Below, piece after piece: positions 44,976-56,742 of a DNA stretch of 64,000 nucleotides (its first letter is position 1; each line of letters begins with the position of its first letter). A model generated the notes under the pieces. It was not told the DNA's origin, made no database searches, and worked only from the letters and a program-made list of their open reading frames with translations. The stretch comes from Gammaproteobacteria bacterium (GTDB taxonomy: Bacteria; Pseudomonadota; Gammaproteobacteria; Pseudomonadales; Azotimanducaceae), in assembly GCA_026708185.1 (NCBI GenBank), contig JAPOVK010000011.1, positions 1 to 64,000 on the forward strand, read 5' to 3'. The translations under genes and the position numbers were made by a program.

Positions 44976-45923
44976 ATGACCGACAACGTCGATCCCGCCG
45001 CCATCACCGCGAAGGGCACCCGCTCGGTGCGTACGGAGGACGGACGCATCGTCGAGTACTCCGTCACGGGCAGCACGCGCGCAGACGCGCGGACGGTGGT
45101 GGCCGGGTATTTCGCTGTCACGGAAGAGCCCGCCTCCTGGACCGAGGCGTACCGGTCGCTGAACGTGCGCATGATCAACGTGTCGCTCCCGGGCCTCGGG
45201 ATGAGTTCCCTGCACCCAGGCCGCAGGGTCGCGGACTGGCCGAGAACCGACTTGGCCCCCGTGCTCGAGGCGGAGGGAGTCGAGGACTACCACGTCTACG
45301 GGGTCAGCTACGGGACGATTCACGCGATGGCCGTGGCCCAGCACTACGGCCCGGACCGCGTGCGGACGATGGGGCTGCGCGTACCCTACTTCGGCCTGCC
45401 GCTCTCCGGGGAACTCGGTCTGCCGGACGGTCAGCCGAGGCTGCCCGTGACCGCGGAGGTGCAACGCAACACCCTCGAGGCACGGCGCTGGCGGGTCGCG
45501 TTCGGCCGGTCGATGGGCCTGCCCGTCGACGAGCGTGACCAGAGCCTGGCCCCCCCGGAGGCATTCGAAGCGTCGCAGGAAGCCATGGCGGAGCGCGCCG
45601 CTCGTAGCTTCGCCGCGATGAGCCGCGACTATCCCGAAGAACTGGGGGCGTTGACCGGCAGCACGATCCCGCTGGAGTCCTTGATGTACATGATGGCCCG
45701 CGACGTGGCCCTCGACCTGCCCGGCCTCGATCCGCGCAACGTCACGCTATCGGGCGACCGGGTGGTGGTCTGGTACGCGGCGGACGACGAGGACTGTCCG
45801 CCGTCGCACGGGAAGTGGCTCGCGGAGCACTTCGGCGCGAGGACGCGGGTCTTCGAGGGGTACGGGCACCTCGGCGGCGCCCTGATCGACCACCCGGGGT
45901 TCCTTCGCGAGCTTACGTATTGA
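44976..45923 (+). CDS. Alpha/beta hydrolase
   Basis: A 315-residue hydrolase. The nucleophile elbow VYGVSYGTIHAMAV has Ser111; the acid is likely in VVWYAADDEDCPPSHG and the His in FEGYGHLGGAL. ATG 44976 begins MTDNVDPAAITAKG; an extension to 44802 would only cover leader DNA. Downstream of the promoter at 44787-44816. Substrate unknown. Confidence 0.8.
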   Translation: MTDNVDPAAITAKGTRSVRTEDGRIVEYSVTGSTRADARTVVAGYFAVTEEPASWTEAYRSLNVRMINVSLPGLGMSSLHPGRRVADWPRTDLAPVLEAEGVEDYHVYGVSYGTIHAMAVAQHYGPDRVRTMGLRVPYFGLPLSGELGLPDGQPRLPVTAEVQRNTLEARRWRVAFGRSMGLPVDERDQSLAPPEAFEASQEAMAERAARSFAAMSRDYPEELGALTGSTIPLESLMYMMARDVALDLPGLDPRNVTLSGDRVVVWYAADDEDCPPSHGKWLAEHFGARTRVFEGYGHLGGALIDHPGFLRELTY

Positions 45924-45932
45924 GCGACGCGC

Positions 45933-46519
<587 letters not shown>

Positions 46520-46899
46520 TTACGTTTACTGAAACCGCCGGTCTTGGTTCGGCCATGCATGCGATGACGTGATTGTCCCGGTCAGCATCACCGAGCGAGA
46601 GTGGTTGCACGCGGTCACCGTCGCGCACAGCGGCGTGACCGTGTTTCCGGAGCTGGTTTCCACGGCGAACGCATCTGGCGAGACTGTGTCGACATCTATC
46701 TGGGCCGAAAAGACAACGGGCATTCCGTCCTACCGCCGACAGCCCGTCCACAGATGAGCGCCAGGGCGCTGGCAGGTTCGGGTAGGTGATCGAGTCCGTG
46801 GTAGGCGGACCGAATGCGTGCCTCGACCTGGCTTTCCTGTGCGTTGACACGCCCGAGGTGGCGGTTACTCTGCACCGAGTCGTTGCGACGGAGATTCCT

Positions 46900-47250
46900 A
46901 TGGACCGCATAAAGCTCTACCACAACCCCGGGTGAGGGAAATCGCGCGGCGCGCTGGACATCCTGCGCGAGCGAGACGTCGAGTTCGATGTCATTGCCTA
47001 TCTCAAGAACCCGCTGGATGAGGACGGTCTCCGGGAGATCGCCGCCATGGTCGACGTGGCGCCGGCCGCCCTGGTCCGCAAGGACAAGCACTTCAAGGAT
47101 CTCGGCCTTGATGCTAAGGACTACACGACCGTGGACGCGGTGGTGAAGCTGCTTGCGAAGCATCCGCGGTTGATGCAGCGCCCGATCGCCGTGCGCGGCG
47201 GGCGAGCGGTCGTCGGGCGGCCGTCGGAGAAGGTCGAGGAGTTGCTCTAG
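46900..47250 (+). CDS. arsC: ArsC-family reductase with in-frame TGA at the catalytic Cys (probable selenoprotein)
   Basis: Reads as a 116-residue ArsC/Spx-family protein if TGA 46933-46935 (codon 12) is decoded. MDRIKLYHNPG precedes it and GKSRGALDILRERDVEFDV follows, so the TGA replaces the catalytic Cys12 of the NPxC motif of glutaredoxin-type arsenate reductases. The rest is intact, including KHPRLMQRPIAVRGGRAVVG. A hairpin, CGCGC-U-GG-ACAU-CC-U-GCGCG, lies at 46950-46969, with the loop about 22 bases after the TGA, where bacterial SECIS elements lie. Selenocysteine is the best explanation; a nonsense pseudogene or sequencing error is the alternative. No sel genes are in the window. Confidence 0.75.
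46950..46969 (+). promoter_or_regulatory. Candidate bacterial SECIS hairpin
   Basis: Within arsC, directly after the in-frame TGA: five G-C pairs, a U-U mismatch, two G-C pairs and an ACAU tetraloop. Position and size fit bSECIS elements that recruit SelB; the loop sequence is not decisive. Confidence 0.5.
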
Positions 47251-47268
47251 CGAGACTACTCGAGGTGC

Positions 47269-47374
47269 GCGGGCCTCCCGGCCCGCAACTAAGGCTCTGT
47301 ACCAAGCCGGAATGGCGAACGCGAACGGGAGTACCCGTTCGGGGACGTGGCGGACCTACCGGTCCGCGCGCACC
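47269..47374. terminator. Three consecutive hairpins downstream of arsC
   Basis: Perfect stems at 47269-47286 (GCGGGCC-TCCC-GGCCCGC), 47322-47341 (CGAACGGG-AGTA-CCCGTTCG) and within 47343-47374 (GCGGACC-TACC-GGTCCGC, repeated at 7123-7155). No T tract follows, so factor-independent termination is uncertain. They fill the gap before the ferritin-like gene. Confidence 0.45.
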
Positions 47375-47458
47375 GTCGCGGCTGGCCAACTCGGCTGCGC
47401 TCTCCTGGCGTCGCTGTGAACGGTATGCTTGGCGCGCAGCCAGAACGAGGGATTGGGA

Positions 47459-47932
47459 GTGGGCACGACATCCGACGCGTACCGGGACGGCATCCGGCAG
47501 GCATGGCAGGGGGAGCGATGGGGCAAGGCCTTCTTCGAACGGCTAGCCGCCGCGACGGAGGATGCCGGCCAGCGGTCGAAATGGCAGGTTCTCGCGGAGC
47601 TCGAGGAGGTGACCGGAAACCGGCTGGCGCCGTTAGTCGCCGATGCCGAGGAATCGCCCTCGGCCGACGCCTACCGGCCGCTGGAGTCTGCGGTGTCGGC
47701 CTACGCGGCGCTTCCCTGGGGCGTGGCGATGGAGCGGATGATGACCATTCTGGATCCTGCCATCGAGCGCTTTCGGGAACTGCTGGCCCAAGCGCCGGCG
47801 CAGGAGCGCGACACGGTGCAGATCCTTCTCGATCACGAGATCGCCCTGAAGCGGTTCGCGGAACGGGAACTGTCGGGAGACGCCGATGCATCCCTTGAAC
47901 CCGTCCGGGCCGTGATTGAGAGAGCCCGATAA
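47459..47932 (+). CDS. Ferritin-like (rubrerythrin-type) helical protein
   Basis: A 157-residue four-helix protein. Acidic residues spaced as in di-iron ferritin-like folds: FFERLAAATED, VLAELEEVTG and, at the end, LLDHEIALKRFAERE. GTG 47459 follows GAGG by about 10 bases; a longer reading from 47429 is possible. It precedes a PPOX-type gene by 9 bases and could share its transcript. Iron binding is inferred. Confidence 0.6.
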   Translation: MGTTSDAYRDGIRQAWQGERWGKAFFERLAAATEDAGQRSKWQVLAELEEVTGNRLAPLVADAEESPSADAYRPLESAVSAYAALPWGVAMERMMTILDPAIERFRELLAQAPAQERDTVQILLDHEIALKRFAERELSGDADASLEPVRAVIERAR

Positions 47933-47941
47933 GGAGTCGCC

Positions 47942-48361
47942 ATGACGACCATGACCCAACCCGAAAAGGAGACATTCCTGGCCGGCCTGCACGTCGGTGT
48001 CTTGTCGATCGCCCGCGAGGGGCGGGGGCCGCTCACGGCGCCGATCTGGTACGGGTACGCCCCTGGCGGGGACATCCGGGTGATGATCGGCCGCAACTCC
48101 CGAAAGGCCCGGCTGCTCGCGTTGGGAACCCGGGTGTCGCTGTGTGCACAGCGGGAGTCGGCACCCTACGCCTATGTCACGGCCGAGGGTCCGGTCGTGA
48201 AGATCGAAGATGGCACGGGCGATGACATCCTCGAATTGGCGACCCGCTACCTTGGACCGGACGAAGGCAGGGCCTACGCCGACAGCATGCCGACCGGATC
48301 GAGCCTGACCGTAACGGTGCGTCCGGAGACCTGGCTCGCGGTGGACTACACGAGCGCGTAA
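47942..48361 (+). CDS. PPOX-class (FMN/F420-type split-barrel) protein
   Basis: A 139-residue flavin-binding split barrel of the pyridoxamine-5'-phosphate oxidase superfamily: GVLSIAREGRGPLTAPIWYGY, then NSRKARLLALGTRVSLCAQR and YVTAEGPVVKI. ATG 47942 follows AAGGAG. Could be a general flavin oxidoreductase; substrate unknown. Next gene starts 7 bases downstream. Confidence 0.8.
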   Translation: MTTMTQPEKETFLAGLHVGVLSIAREGRGPLTAPIWYGYAPGGDIRVMIGRNSRKARLLALGTRVSLCAQRESAPYAYVTAEGPVVKIEDGTGDDILELATRYLGPDEGRAYADSMPTGSSLTVTVRPETWLAVDYTSA

Positions 48362-48368
48362 GGCCGCG

Positions 48369-49268
48369 GTGACCGTCCGGGCCAATCTCGATGCGGATTG
48401 CGTGGCGCGCGCCCACGACTTCATCCTGGGCAACGCACGCGTTCTCGACAGGCACCTGTTTGCCTATTTGTTCGACGAGTCGGCGTCGCAACCGGTGCTG
48501 GATGCACTGCGTGCCTATCGCAATCCCGACGGCGGCTTCGGCCACGCCCTGGAGCCGGATAAGCGCTGTCCCGACAGCCAGCCGGTCGATGTCGAGGTCG
48601 CGCTGGGCATCCTGGACCTGATTGGTGCCACCGACGACCCCATCGTCGCGGCAGCGTGTGATTGGCTGGACAGCATCGCCGATGCATCCGGCGGCTTGCC
48701 ATTCGCCCTCCCCAGCGCGAACGCGTACCCGCACGCGCCGTGGTGGCGGACGGACGCGGAGCCGAGACCCTGGATCAACCCCACCGGCTCGATCGTCGGC
48801 CTGTTGACCAAGTGGGGGATCGACCACCCGTGGGTGGCTCGCGGAACGGCGTTCTGCTGGCACGTCCTGGAAACGGTGCCGCCGACGGGATTCCACGACC
48901 TGCGCTGCGCCTTGGCGTTCCTGGAACAGGCCCGCGACCGGGAACGCGCCGTGGCGTTTCTGGACCGGGCCCGTAGCTACCTCTTGTCATCCACGGAGAT
49001 CGAGTTCGACCTCGACGCCGCCGGGTACGTCCATCCGCCCATCGACTGGGCGCCCTTGCCGACCGGTTTCGCCTACGGGCTCTTCGAGCGTGCGGACCTG
49101 GCGGCCGGCCTGGCCGCATTGGCAGGCGCGCAACGGGAGGACGGCGGATGGCCCATCACCTGGCAAGCCATCAGTCCAGGCGTCGAACTCGAATGGCGGG
49201 GCCGAAAGACCATCGACGCGTTGCTCACGTTGAGCGCGTATGCGAGGGCGGGCCATGCCGTGACGTGA
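48369..49268 (+). CDS. Alpha/alpha-toroid (prenyltransferase/squalene-cyclase-like) protein
   Basis: A 299-residue protein with cyclase-like helical repeats: AYRNPDGGFGHALEPDKRCP and AGAQREDGGWPITWQ resemble QW motifs, and WINPTGSIVGLL fits between them. It is half the size of true squalene-hopene cyclases and lacks a clear DxDD motif, so enzyme activity is doubtful. GTG 48369 lies 7 bases after the PPOX gene. Confidence 0.65.
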   Translation: MTVRANLDADCVARAHDFILGNARVLDRHLFAYLFDESASQPVLDALRAYRNPDGGFGHALEPDKRCPDSQPVDVEVALGILDLIGATDDPIVAAACDWLDSIADASGGLPFALPSANAYPHAPWWRTDAEPRPWINPTGSIVGLLTKWGIDHPWVARGTAFCWHVLETVPPTGFHDLRCALAFLEQARDRERAVAFLDRARSYLLSSTEIEFDLDAAGYVHPPIDWAPLPTGFAYGLFERADLAAGLAALAGAQREDGGWPITWQAISPGVELEWRGRKTIDALLTLSAYARAGHAVT

Positions 49269-49293
49269 GGCGGCGCGAGCCGCGGCGCGTTGA

Positions 49294-50964
<1,671 letters not shown>

Positions 50965-50971
50965 CGTTCGC

Positions 50972-52444
50972 CTACGCCACCTCGATCAACTCGACCGTGC
51001 CGTCGTCGCGGACCTCGGCCATACGTCCCCGAGGCTCCTCCATGAAGAATAGGGTGAGGAAGCCGACCACCGCCGAAGCGCCGATGATCGCGAAGAAGGC
51101 TTCATAGCCGACCATCGAGAAGATCGTCAGGTAGCACACGGCGCCGATGTTGCCATAGGCGCCCGTCATGCCGGCGATCTGGCCGGTCAGCCGGCGCTTG
51201 ATCAGGGGTACGACGGCGAACACGGCACCCTCGCCGGCCTGCACGAAGAAGGAACAGGCCATCGCCGTGATCACGGCGAGGACCAGCGGCCAGGACGAGT
51301 CCACCAGGGCGAACGTGAAGTAGCCGATCGCGAGGCCCGCGATCAGGATCAGCAGCGTCGGCCGCCGGCCGAAGATGTCGCTGATGAGGCCACCCGCCGG
51401 ACGCGACATGAGGTTCATGAATGCGTAGGACGACGCCAGCAGCCCGGCCTGCACCATGCTGAGGCCGAAGACGTCGCTGAAGAACAGCGGCAGCATGGAC
51501 ACGACCGCGAGTTCGGAGCCGAAGGTGGCGAAGTACAGGACGTTCAGCACCGCGACCTGCTTGAACTTGTAGCGGTGGAGCGCCGGGACGGGCTTCTCGA
51601 AGACGCCCTTGTTGACCCGCCATGCCTGCCAGGCGTCGTAGAGGTAGCCGATGAGCAAGGCCGCGTAGACCGCATTCGCGCCCGTCGACGAGAGCAACCC
51701 GACGCCGCTCGGCGACAGTTTCCAGGCGAGAAGGGCCAGAGCAAGGAAGATCGGCGCCTTCATGACCAGGAGCAGGACGAAGTCGCCTTTGCTGGTTACT
51801 TCGATGGCGCCCAGGTTCTTCGGCTTGAAGTACGTGGAGCCCTTGGGGGTGTCGGAGACGTTGAAGTAGTAGAGCACGCCGAAGACGATCGCTAGCACGC
51901 CCGTCGTGCCGATGGCGTAGCGCCAGCCCTCGTCGCCGCCGAACAGCAGGGCGAGCGTCGGCAACGCCATCGCCGCGGCGGCCGAGCCGAAGTTCCCCCA
52001 GCCGCCGTAGATGCCCTCAGCTCGGCCGAGTTCGTTGGCCGGGAACCACTCGCTCACCATGCGGATGCCGACCACGAAACCGGCGCCCATGAAGCCGAGC
52101 AGGAACCGCGCGATCGCCGCTTGGACGAACGAGTCCGCCAAGGCGAACGCGAAGCAGGGCAGGCTGCACACCACGAGCAGGATGGAATAGACGAGCCGCG
52201 GGCCGAACTTGTCGGTGAGCATGCCGATGATGATTCGCGCGGGGATCGCAAGGGCCACGTTCAGCGTGAGGAGCGTGGACACCTCCGCCTTGCTCAAGCC
52301 CAGCGTGCCTTGGATCGCCGCCATGAGCGGGGCGTGGTTGAACCAGACCACGAAGGTGACGAAGAACGCCATCCAACTCATGTGCAGCACTTTCATCTTG
52401 CCGCGGAAGGCCAGCAGGTTGAAACCGCGAACGTCGTTCGTCAC
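50972..52444 (-). CDS. narK: Nitrate/nitrite MFS transporter (NarK/NasA type)
   Basis: A 490-residue MFS protein with 12 or more helices of the nitrate/nitrite porter family: [18 protein letters not shown] with the family's N-terminal pattern, [20 protein letters not shown] and the nitrate signature [15 protein letters not shown]. It should bring nitrate into the cell for the reductases upstream in the operon. GTG 52444 is 20 bases past the previous stop. Confidence 0.9.
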   Translation of the reverse strand: MTNDVRGFNLLAFRGKMKVLHMSWMAFFVTFVVWFNHAPLMAAIQGTLGLSKAEVSTLLTLNVALAIPARIIIGMLTDKFGPRLVYSILLVVCSLPCFAFALADSFVQAAIARFLLGFMGAGFVVGIRMVSEWFPANELGRAEGIYGGWGNFGSAAAAMALPTLALLFGGDEGWRYAIGTTGVLAIVFGVLYYFNVSDTPKGSTYFKPKNLGAIEVTSKGDFVLLLVMKAPIFLALALLAWKLSPSGVGLLSSTGANAVYAALLIGYLYDAWQAWRVNKGVFEKPVPALHRYKFKQVAVLNVLYFATFGSELAVVSMLPLFFSDVFGLSMVQAGLLASSYAFMNLMSRPAGGLISDIFGRRPTLLILIAGLAIGYFTFALVDSSWPLVLAVITAMACSFFVQAGEGAVFAVVPLIKRRLTGQIAGMTGAYGNIGAVCYLTIFSMVGYEAFFAIIGASAVVGFLTLFFMEEPRGRMAEVRDDGTVELIEVA

Positions 52445-52464
52445 GAATGGTCCCTGCTTGTGTG

Positions 52465-54183
52465 TCAGTGTCCGTTCGGCGCGACGCCGACGGCCGGGTT
52501 GTCGGCCAGCCCGATGTCCCGGGCGTGTTCCTCGAAACCCTTGTTCTTCCAGAAAAACGCCCCGGGCATCGTGGTCGGCACGACAACGACGTAGAACAGC
52601 GCCCGGCCCACCGTCCCTGTCGCGACCACCGCGAGCGCGGCCGCAAGCCAGGGAAGCGGCTGGGTTACGCCGACGAGCGCGAGATCGGTGACGAGGATCA
52701 GGCTGCCGCCCAGAAGCGCATTGCGCAGCCGGTAGACGTAGCCGAACGTGGTCGTCTGCACGTAGTGCGAGACCGCGCCCTCATGCGCGGCGTCGCGCAT
52801 GTCCCTGGCATGCCCCATGAGGCCGACGGCTTCGAGTCCCAGCCCCGCAAGGACCGCGGCGACCAGCGTCGGCGGCCAGCCGGGGACCAGGGCCAAGCCG
52901 ATCCAGCCGCCGAGGGCGAGCGACGCGCCGACGAACGATGCAGCGGTGTGCCAGTGGTTCCAGAAAGGTCGTGCCGGGATGAGGTAGCAGCGCACCATGG
53001 TGTAGAGCGTGGCGAGGCCGGCGACGACGGCAGCCGCCCCGGAGCCGAGCGCGACCCGCGGCCAGCCGGCGAAGTCGGCGATGGCATAGATGCCGGCCGC
53101 CACGCCGAAGCCGACCGTGGCGAGGGCCTCGCGGGTCAAGTTGGAATGCCGCAGGTTGTTGAAGCCGCGGTAGAAGCGCAGCGTCTTGCCGAGGTGCGCG
53201 GTGGACGCGGCCATGCCGAGGCCGGTGAGGACGAGTGCGACGACGGCGATCAGGCTGTTGCCGAGGCCGGCCAGGAACGTTGTCGCGAACGCGCCGACGG
53301 CGGCTTGCACGGCGAGGGTGAACGCCACCAGCGGGTTCTCGCGCGACGACAGCCGCCGCCAATTCCATTGGCGGTCGACGCCGTCCTTGGCATCGACCAC
53401 CGGTCGGAACGCGGCGTCGTGCTGTCGGCGGTATTTGACCGGCGCGGAATCGGGCCGGGTGACCTCGAGCGGCGTGGTCTTCAGGTGCTGGAAACGGATG
53501 TTCGCCTTGGTGATGTCGGGGTCGGGGAAACCGGGGATTCGGGTGGTCGCGGCTTCGCGTCGTTCCGGGACGTTCTCGACGACGCCGAAGTCGAGGGCGT
53601 TGCCGACGCATGCGGAGACGCAAGCAGGCTTAAGCCCCACCTCAAGCCGATCGACGCACATGTTGCACTTCTCGACCTGGCCCGCCACGGGGTCGAGTTG
53701 CGGCGCGTTGTAGGGACACACCCAGGTGCAGTAGCCGCAACCGAAGCAGATGTCCGGATCCTGGAGCACGGCGCCGTACTCCGGATGCTTGGTGTAGGCG
53801 CGCGTCGGGCAACCCTTGAGGCAGACCGGATCGTCGCAGTGGTTGCACGCCATCGAGATGTTGATGCGCGTGTAGTCGGGGTAGGTGCCGCCCTCGACGT
53901 AGCCGACCGAGCGGAAGCTTAAACGCGGCGGCAGGTCGTTCTTCTCGCTGCACGCGGCTTCGCAGGCGTGGCAGCCGATGCAGTTGTCGGCGGTGAAGTG
54001 GAAGGCGTGCTGGCGGGTTCGGTTCGGGTTGTCGCCGATTCCCGCGTCGCCGTTGATGGAAAGGCTCGTCCCGTTGTCGCCGTCGGGCAGCAACTGGATC
54101 GGATTGCCGTACTGGTTGAGCGTCTCCGCGGTCCGGTCGGCGAGCTTCGCGTACTCCGGTTCGTCGGCGCGCAGCGGAATCAC
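52465..54183 (-). CDS. Fused iron-sulfur and membrane-anchor subunit (DmsB-DmsC-like)
   Basis: A 572-residue fusion. The N-terminal about 230 residues resemble DmsB/NrfC-type ferredoxins with four [4Fe-4S] cluster groups: [37 protein letters not shown] and CNMCVDR/CVSAC. The rest contains about eight membrane helices of the DmsC anchor type, which bind quinol. GTG 54183 directly follows the stop of the molybdenum subunit gene. It probably carries quinol electrons to the nitrate reductase, a membrane-linked alternative to NADH or ferredoxin subunits. Confidence 0.85.
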   Translation of the reverse strand: MIPLRADEPEYAKLADRTAETLNQYGNPIQLLPDGDNGTSLSINGDAGIGDNPNRTRQHAFHFTADNCIGCHACEAACSEKNDLPPRLSFRSVGYVEGGTYPDYTRINISMACNHCDDPVCLKGCPTRAYTKHPEYGAVLQDPDICFGCGYCTWVCPYNAPQLDPVAGQVEKCNMCVDRLEVGLKPACVSACVGNALDFGVVENVPERREAATTRIPGFPDPDITKANIRFQHLKTTPLEVTRPDSAPVKYRRQHDAAFRPVVDAKDGVDRQWNWRRLSSRENPLVAFTLAVQAAVGAFATTFLAGLGNSLIAVVALVLTGLGMAASTAHLGKTLRFYRGFNNLRHSNLTREALATVGFGVAAGIYAIADFAGWPRVALGSGAAAVVAGLATLYTMVRCYLIPARPFWNHWHTAASFVGASLALGGWIGLALVPGWPPTLVAAVLAGLGLEAVGLMGHARDMRDAAHEGAVSHYVQTTTFGYVYRLRNALLGGSLILVTDLALVGVTQPLPWLAAALAVVATGTVGRALFYVVVVPTTMPGAFFWKNKGFEEHARDIGLADNPAVGVAPNGH

Positions 54184-56367
54184 CTAGAAGGCCCTCATGG
54201 AAGCGTCCCACTGCGCGGCGGTGGGCTGGTCGACGGATTCGATGCGCACGGCGCACTGCTTGAACGCGGGCTGCCGGGAGTGGGGATCGAGCAGGCCCAG
54301 CGTCAGCCTGTTGACGCAGTCGTGGAAGTGGAACGGAATGAACACCATGTTGTTCGGCACGCGCTGCGTGCGCTGCACCATCACCACGGCATCGCCGCGC
54401 CGCGACACCAGGCGCGCATAGCCCATGTGGTCGACGCCGAGCCGATCCGCCGCGTCGGGGTTCATCTCCATGTACGGCATCGGCGAGTGCTTATTGCAGT
54501 CGCCGACCTTGCCGGTCTTGGTGCGGGTGTGGAAATGCTCGACCACGCGGCCGCTGTTGAGCCAGAACGGGAACTCGTCGTCGGGCCGCTCGTTGTTCTC
54601 GTTGTAAGGCAGGGCGAGCAGCTTGGCCTTGCCGTTGGGGTGGGCGAAGGTGCCATCGGCGTAGAGTCGCGACGAACCACGCTCGTCACCCTCCCGCATG
54701 GGCCATTGGATGCCGCGGGCGGCCTCGATCTTGGCGTAGGTCATGCCCGAGATGTCGAGATTCCGTCCGCGACCCTTGGAGAGCTCTTTCATCTCCTCGA
54801 ACGTGGCTTCCGGCGTTGCCGGCCAGTTCATCGCGCGTGCTTGTGCAAAGCGCTTCGCCAGGGACGTGAAGATCCAGTGGTCGGGCTTGGAGTCCGCGAA
54901 AGGGGTCGTCACGGCGCGTGTCAGGTTGACGCGACGCTCGGTGTTGGTGAAGCAACCCTCCTTCTCGGCCCACACCGCTGCTGGCAGGTAGACATGGGCG
55001 TAGTTCGCGGTCTCCACATCGTCATAGGCGTCTTGGACGACGCAGAACTCGAGCTTCTCGAGCGTTTTGCGGATGCGCGGGGTGTTCGGCATGGACGTCA
55101 TGGGATTGGTGCCGATCACCCACAGCGCCTTGATCTGGCCGGTCTCGATGGCCGGGAAGATATCGGTCTGGAACAGGCCGCGCGCCTTCGGGAAGAACGC
55201 CGGGTCGATGTTCCAGAACTTCGCGATCTCCTCCCGGTGCGCCGGGTTCTCGAGCTGCCGATAGCCCGGCAGACCGGAGCACGAGGACCATTCGCGCGTA
55301 CCCATGGCGTTGCACTGCCCCGTAATCGAGAGGCTTGTGCCGCCCGGTTTGCCGATGTTGCCGGTGACGAGGTTCAAGTTGTTGATCGCGCACACGCCGT
55401 CGCTGCCGTGGGTGGACTGGTTGATGCCCATGGTCCAGATCGCCATCGCCGCGTCGGCCTTGCCGTAGAGGCGCGCCACCGTGCGTATCGTGTCCTCGTC
55501 GATGCCGCAGATCCGCGCCGCCGTTCTGGGGTGGTAGTTGGCGACCGTGTCGGCGAAGGCCTCGAAACCGTCGGTGTGCGCCCGGATATAGGCCTCGTCG
55601 TGGAGGCCGTCCTCGAGGATGACGTGGCAGAGGCTGTTCAGCAGCACGAGGTCGGTGCCCGGCGTGACGGGCAGATGGATGTCCGCGAACTGGGCGAACA
55701 TCGTCACCCGGGGGTCGACCACGACGACCGGGAACTTGCGCTTCTCGAGGGCTTCCTTGAGTCGCCAGTAGATGATCGGATGCTGCTCCGGGAGGTTCGA
55801 GCCGAACGCCAGCAGGCATTCGGTGTGGTCGAAGTCGGCGTAGCAGCCGGGCGGGCCATCGGAACCGAAGGACCGCTTGTAGCCGGCTACCGCCGATGCC
55901 ATGCACAGGGTGGTGTTGCCGTCGTAGTTGTTGGTGCCGATGACGCCGCGGACGAGCTTGCCGAGGGTGTAGAACTCCTCGGTCATGACCTGGCCGGTGG
56001 ACAGGACAGCCACCGCGTCGCACCCGTGCTTGGCCTGGATGCTCTTGAACGTTCCCGCGACGCGGTCCAGCGCCGAATCCCAGTCGGCGTGTTGCCAGTC
56101 CTCGAATGTGCGATCGCGCACCTTGGGCGCGCTGCCCCGGCCGGGCGCCGCGAAGATCTGGGCCTGGGTCAATCCCTTGATGCACAGCTTGCCGCGGTTG
56201 ACGTCGGCACCGCCCACGCCGCGGGTGGTGACCGGCTTGCCGGCCGTGTCGACCCCCACCTCGATGGAGCAGCCGACGGAGCAGTAGCCGCATGTGGCGT
56301 ACTTCCACTCGGCAACGGGCTTGGTGGCGATGCGTACCGGATTCTTGTGGCGCCGTCCGAACAACAC
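54184..56367 (-). CDS. narB: Assimilatory nitrate reductase catalytic subunit (molybdopterin, [4Fe-4S])
   Basis: A 727-residue molybdenum bis-MGD enzyme, the size of NarB. The [4Fe-4S] site is C26, C29, C33 and C62 (TCGYCSVGCSIEV, GKLCIKG). Family stretches TGQVMTEEFYTLGKLVRG, DPRVTMFAQFADIHLPV, WTMGINQSTHG and NLVTGNIGKPGG follow. No Tat signal is visible, so it is cytoplasmic. Reduces nitrate to nitrite, which NirBD then converts. GTG 56367; 4 bases after NirD. The C-terminal [2Fe-2S] domain of longer NasA enzymes is absent. Confidence 0.88.
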   Translation of the reverse strand: MLFGRRHKNPVRIATKPVAEWKYATCGYCSVGCSIEVGVDTAGKPVTTRGVGGADVNRGKLCIKGLTQAQIFAAPGRGSAPKVRDRTFEDWQHADWDSALDRVAGTFKSIQAKHGCDAVAVLSTGQVMTEEFYTLGKLVRGVIGTNNYDGNTTLCMASAVAGYKRSFGSDGPPGCYADFDHTECLLAFGSNLPEQHPIIYWRLKEALEKRKFPVVVVDPRVTMFAQFADIHLPVTPGTDLVLLNSLCHVILEDGLHDEAYIRAHTDGFEAFADTVANYHPRTAARICGIDEDTIRTVARLYGKADAAMAIWTMGINQSTHGSDGVCAINNLNLVTGNIGKPGGTSLSITGQCNAMGTREWSSCSGLPGYRQLENPAHREEIAKFWNIDPAFFPKARGLFQTDIFPAIETGQIKALWVIGTNPMTSMPNTPRIRKTLEKLEFCVVQDAYDDVETANYAHVYLPAAVWAEKEGCFTNTERRVNLTRAVTTPFADSKPDHWIFTSLAKRFAQARAMNWPATPEATFEEMKELSKGRGRNLDISGMTYAKIEAARGIQWPMREGDERGSSRLYADGTFAHPNGKAKLLALPYNENNERPDDEFPFWLNSGRVVEHFHTRTKTGKVGDCNKHSPMPYMEMNPDAADRLGVDHMGYARLVSRRGDAVVMVQRTQRVPNNMVFIPFHFHDCVNRLTLGLLDPHSRQPAFKQCAVRIESVDQPTAAQWDASMRAF

Positions 56368-56371
56368 GGTG

Positions 56372-56737
56372 TTAAGCCTTCACCGGGCGGCGGGATCCCG
56401 CGCGAGACTGATGCCGAACCTGGACGCGGCCGTCGACCACCCGCACGGGGAACGTGCGCACGACGACCGTTCCGTCCTCCAGGCACCTACCGGTTCGGAG
56501 ATCGAAGTGCTGTTTGTAGATCGGGGAGGCGACGACGAGTTGACCCTTGACGTCGCCGACGATGCCCCGCGACAGCACGGGCGCGTCGCTGAATGGGTCG
56601 AAGGCATCGATCGCGAAGACGCCGGCCGGCCGCGAGAGGCGAAACACCGCCACCTGGTCATCGCCGACGAGCGCCCGGACACCCACATCGGGCAGGAGGG
56701 CGTCGAACTCGCATACGGTGGTCCAGGCGGCTTGCAA
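56372..56737 (-). CDS. nirD: Nitrite reductase small subunit
   Basis: A 121-residue Rieske-fold protein without the Cys/His ligands, as in NirD. WTTVCEFDALLPDVGVRALV, VAVFRL and the hallmark VLSRGIVGDVKGQLVVASPI followed by YKQHFDLRTGRCLED are typical. TTG 56737 lies 5 bases past nirB. Partner of NirB in ammonium-forming nitrite reduction. Confidence 0.88.
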   Translation of the reverse strand: MQAAWTTVCEFDALLPDVGVRALVGDDQVAVFRLSRPAGVFAIDAFDPFSDAPVLSRGIVGDVKGQLVVASPIYKQHFDLRTGRCLEDGTVVVRTFPVRVVDGRVQVRHQSRAGSRRPVKA

Positions 56738-56742
56738 GGTCG

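Noticed and set aside
53968-56550. An 860-codon plus-strand frame opposite the nitrate reductase genes
   Set aside because: Its residues follow the complement of the molybdoenzyme and ferredoxin genes; no recognisable protein features.
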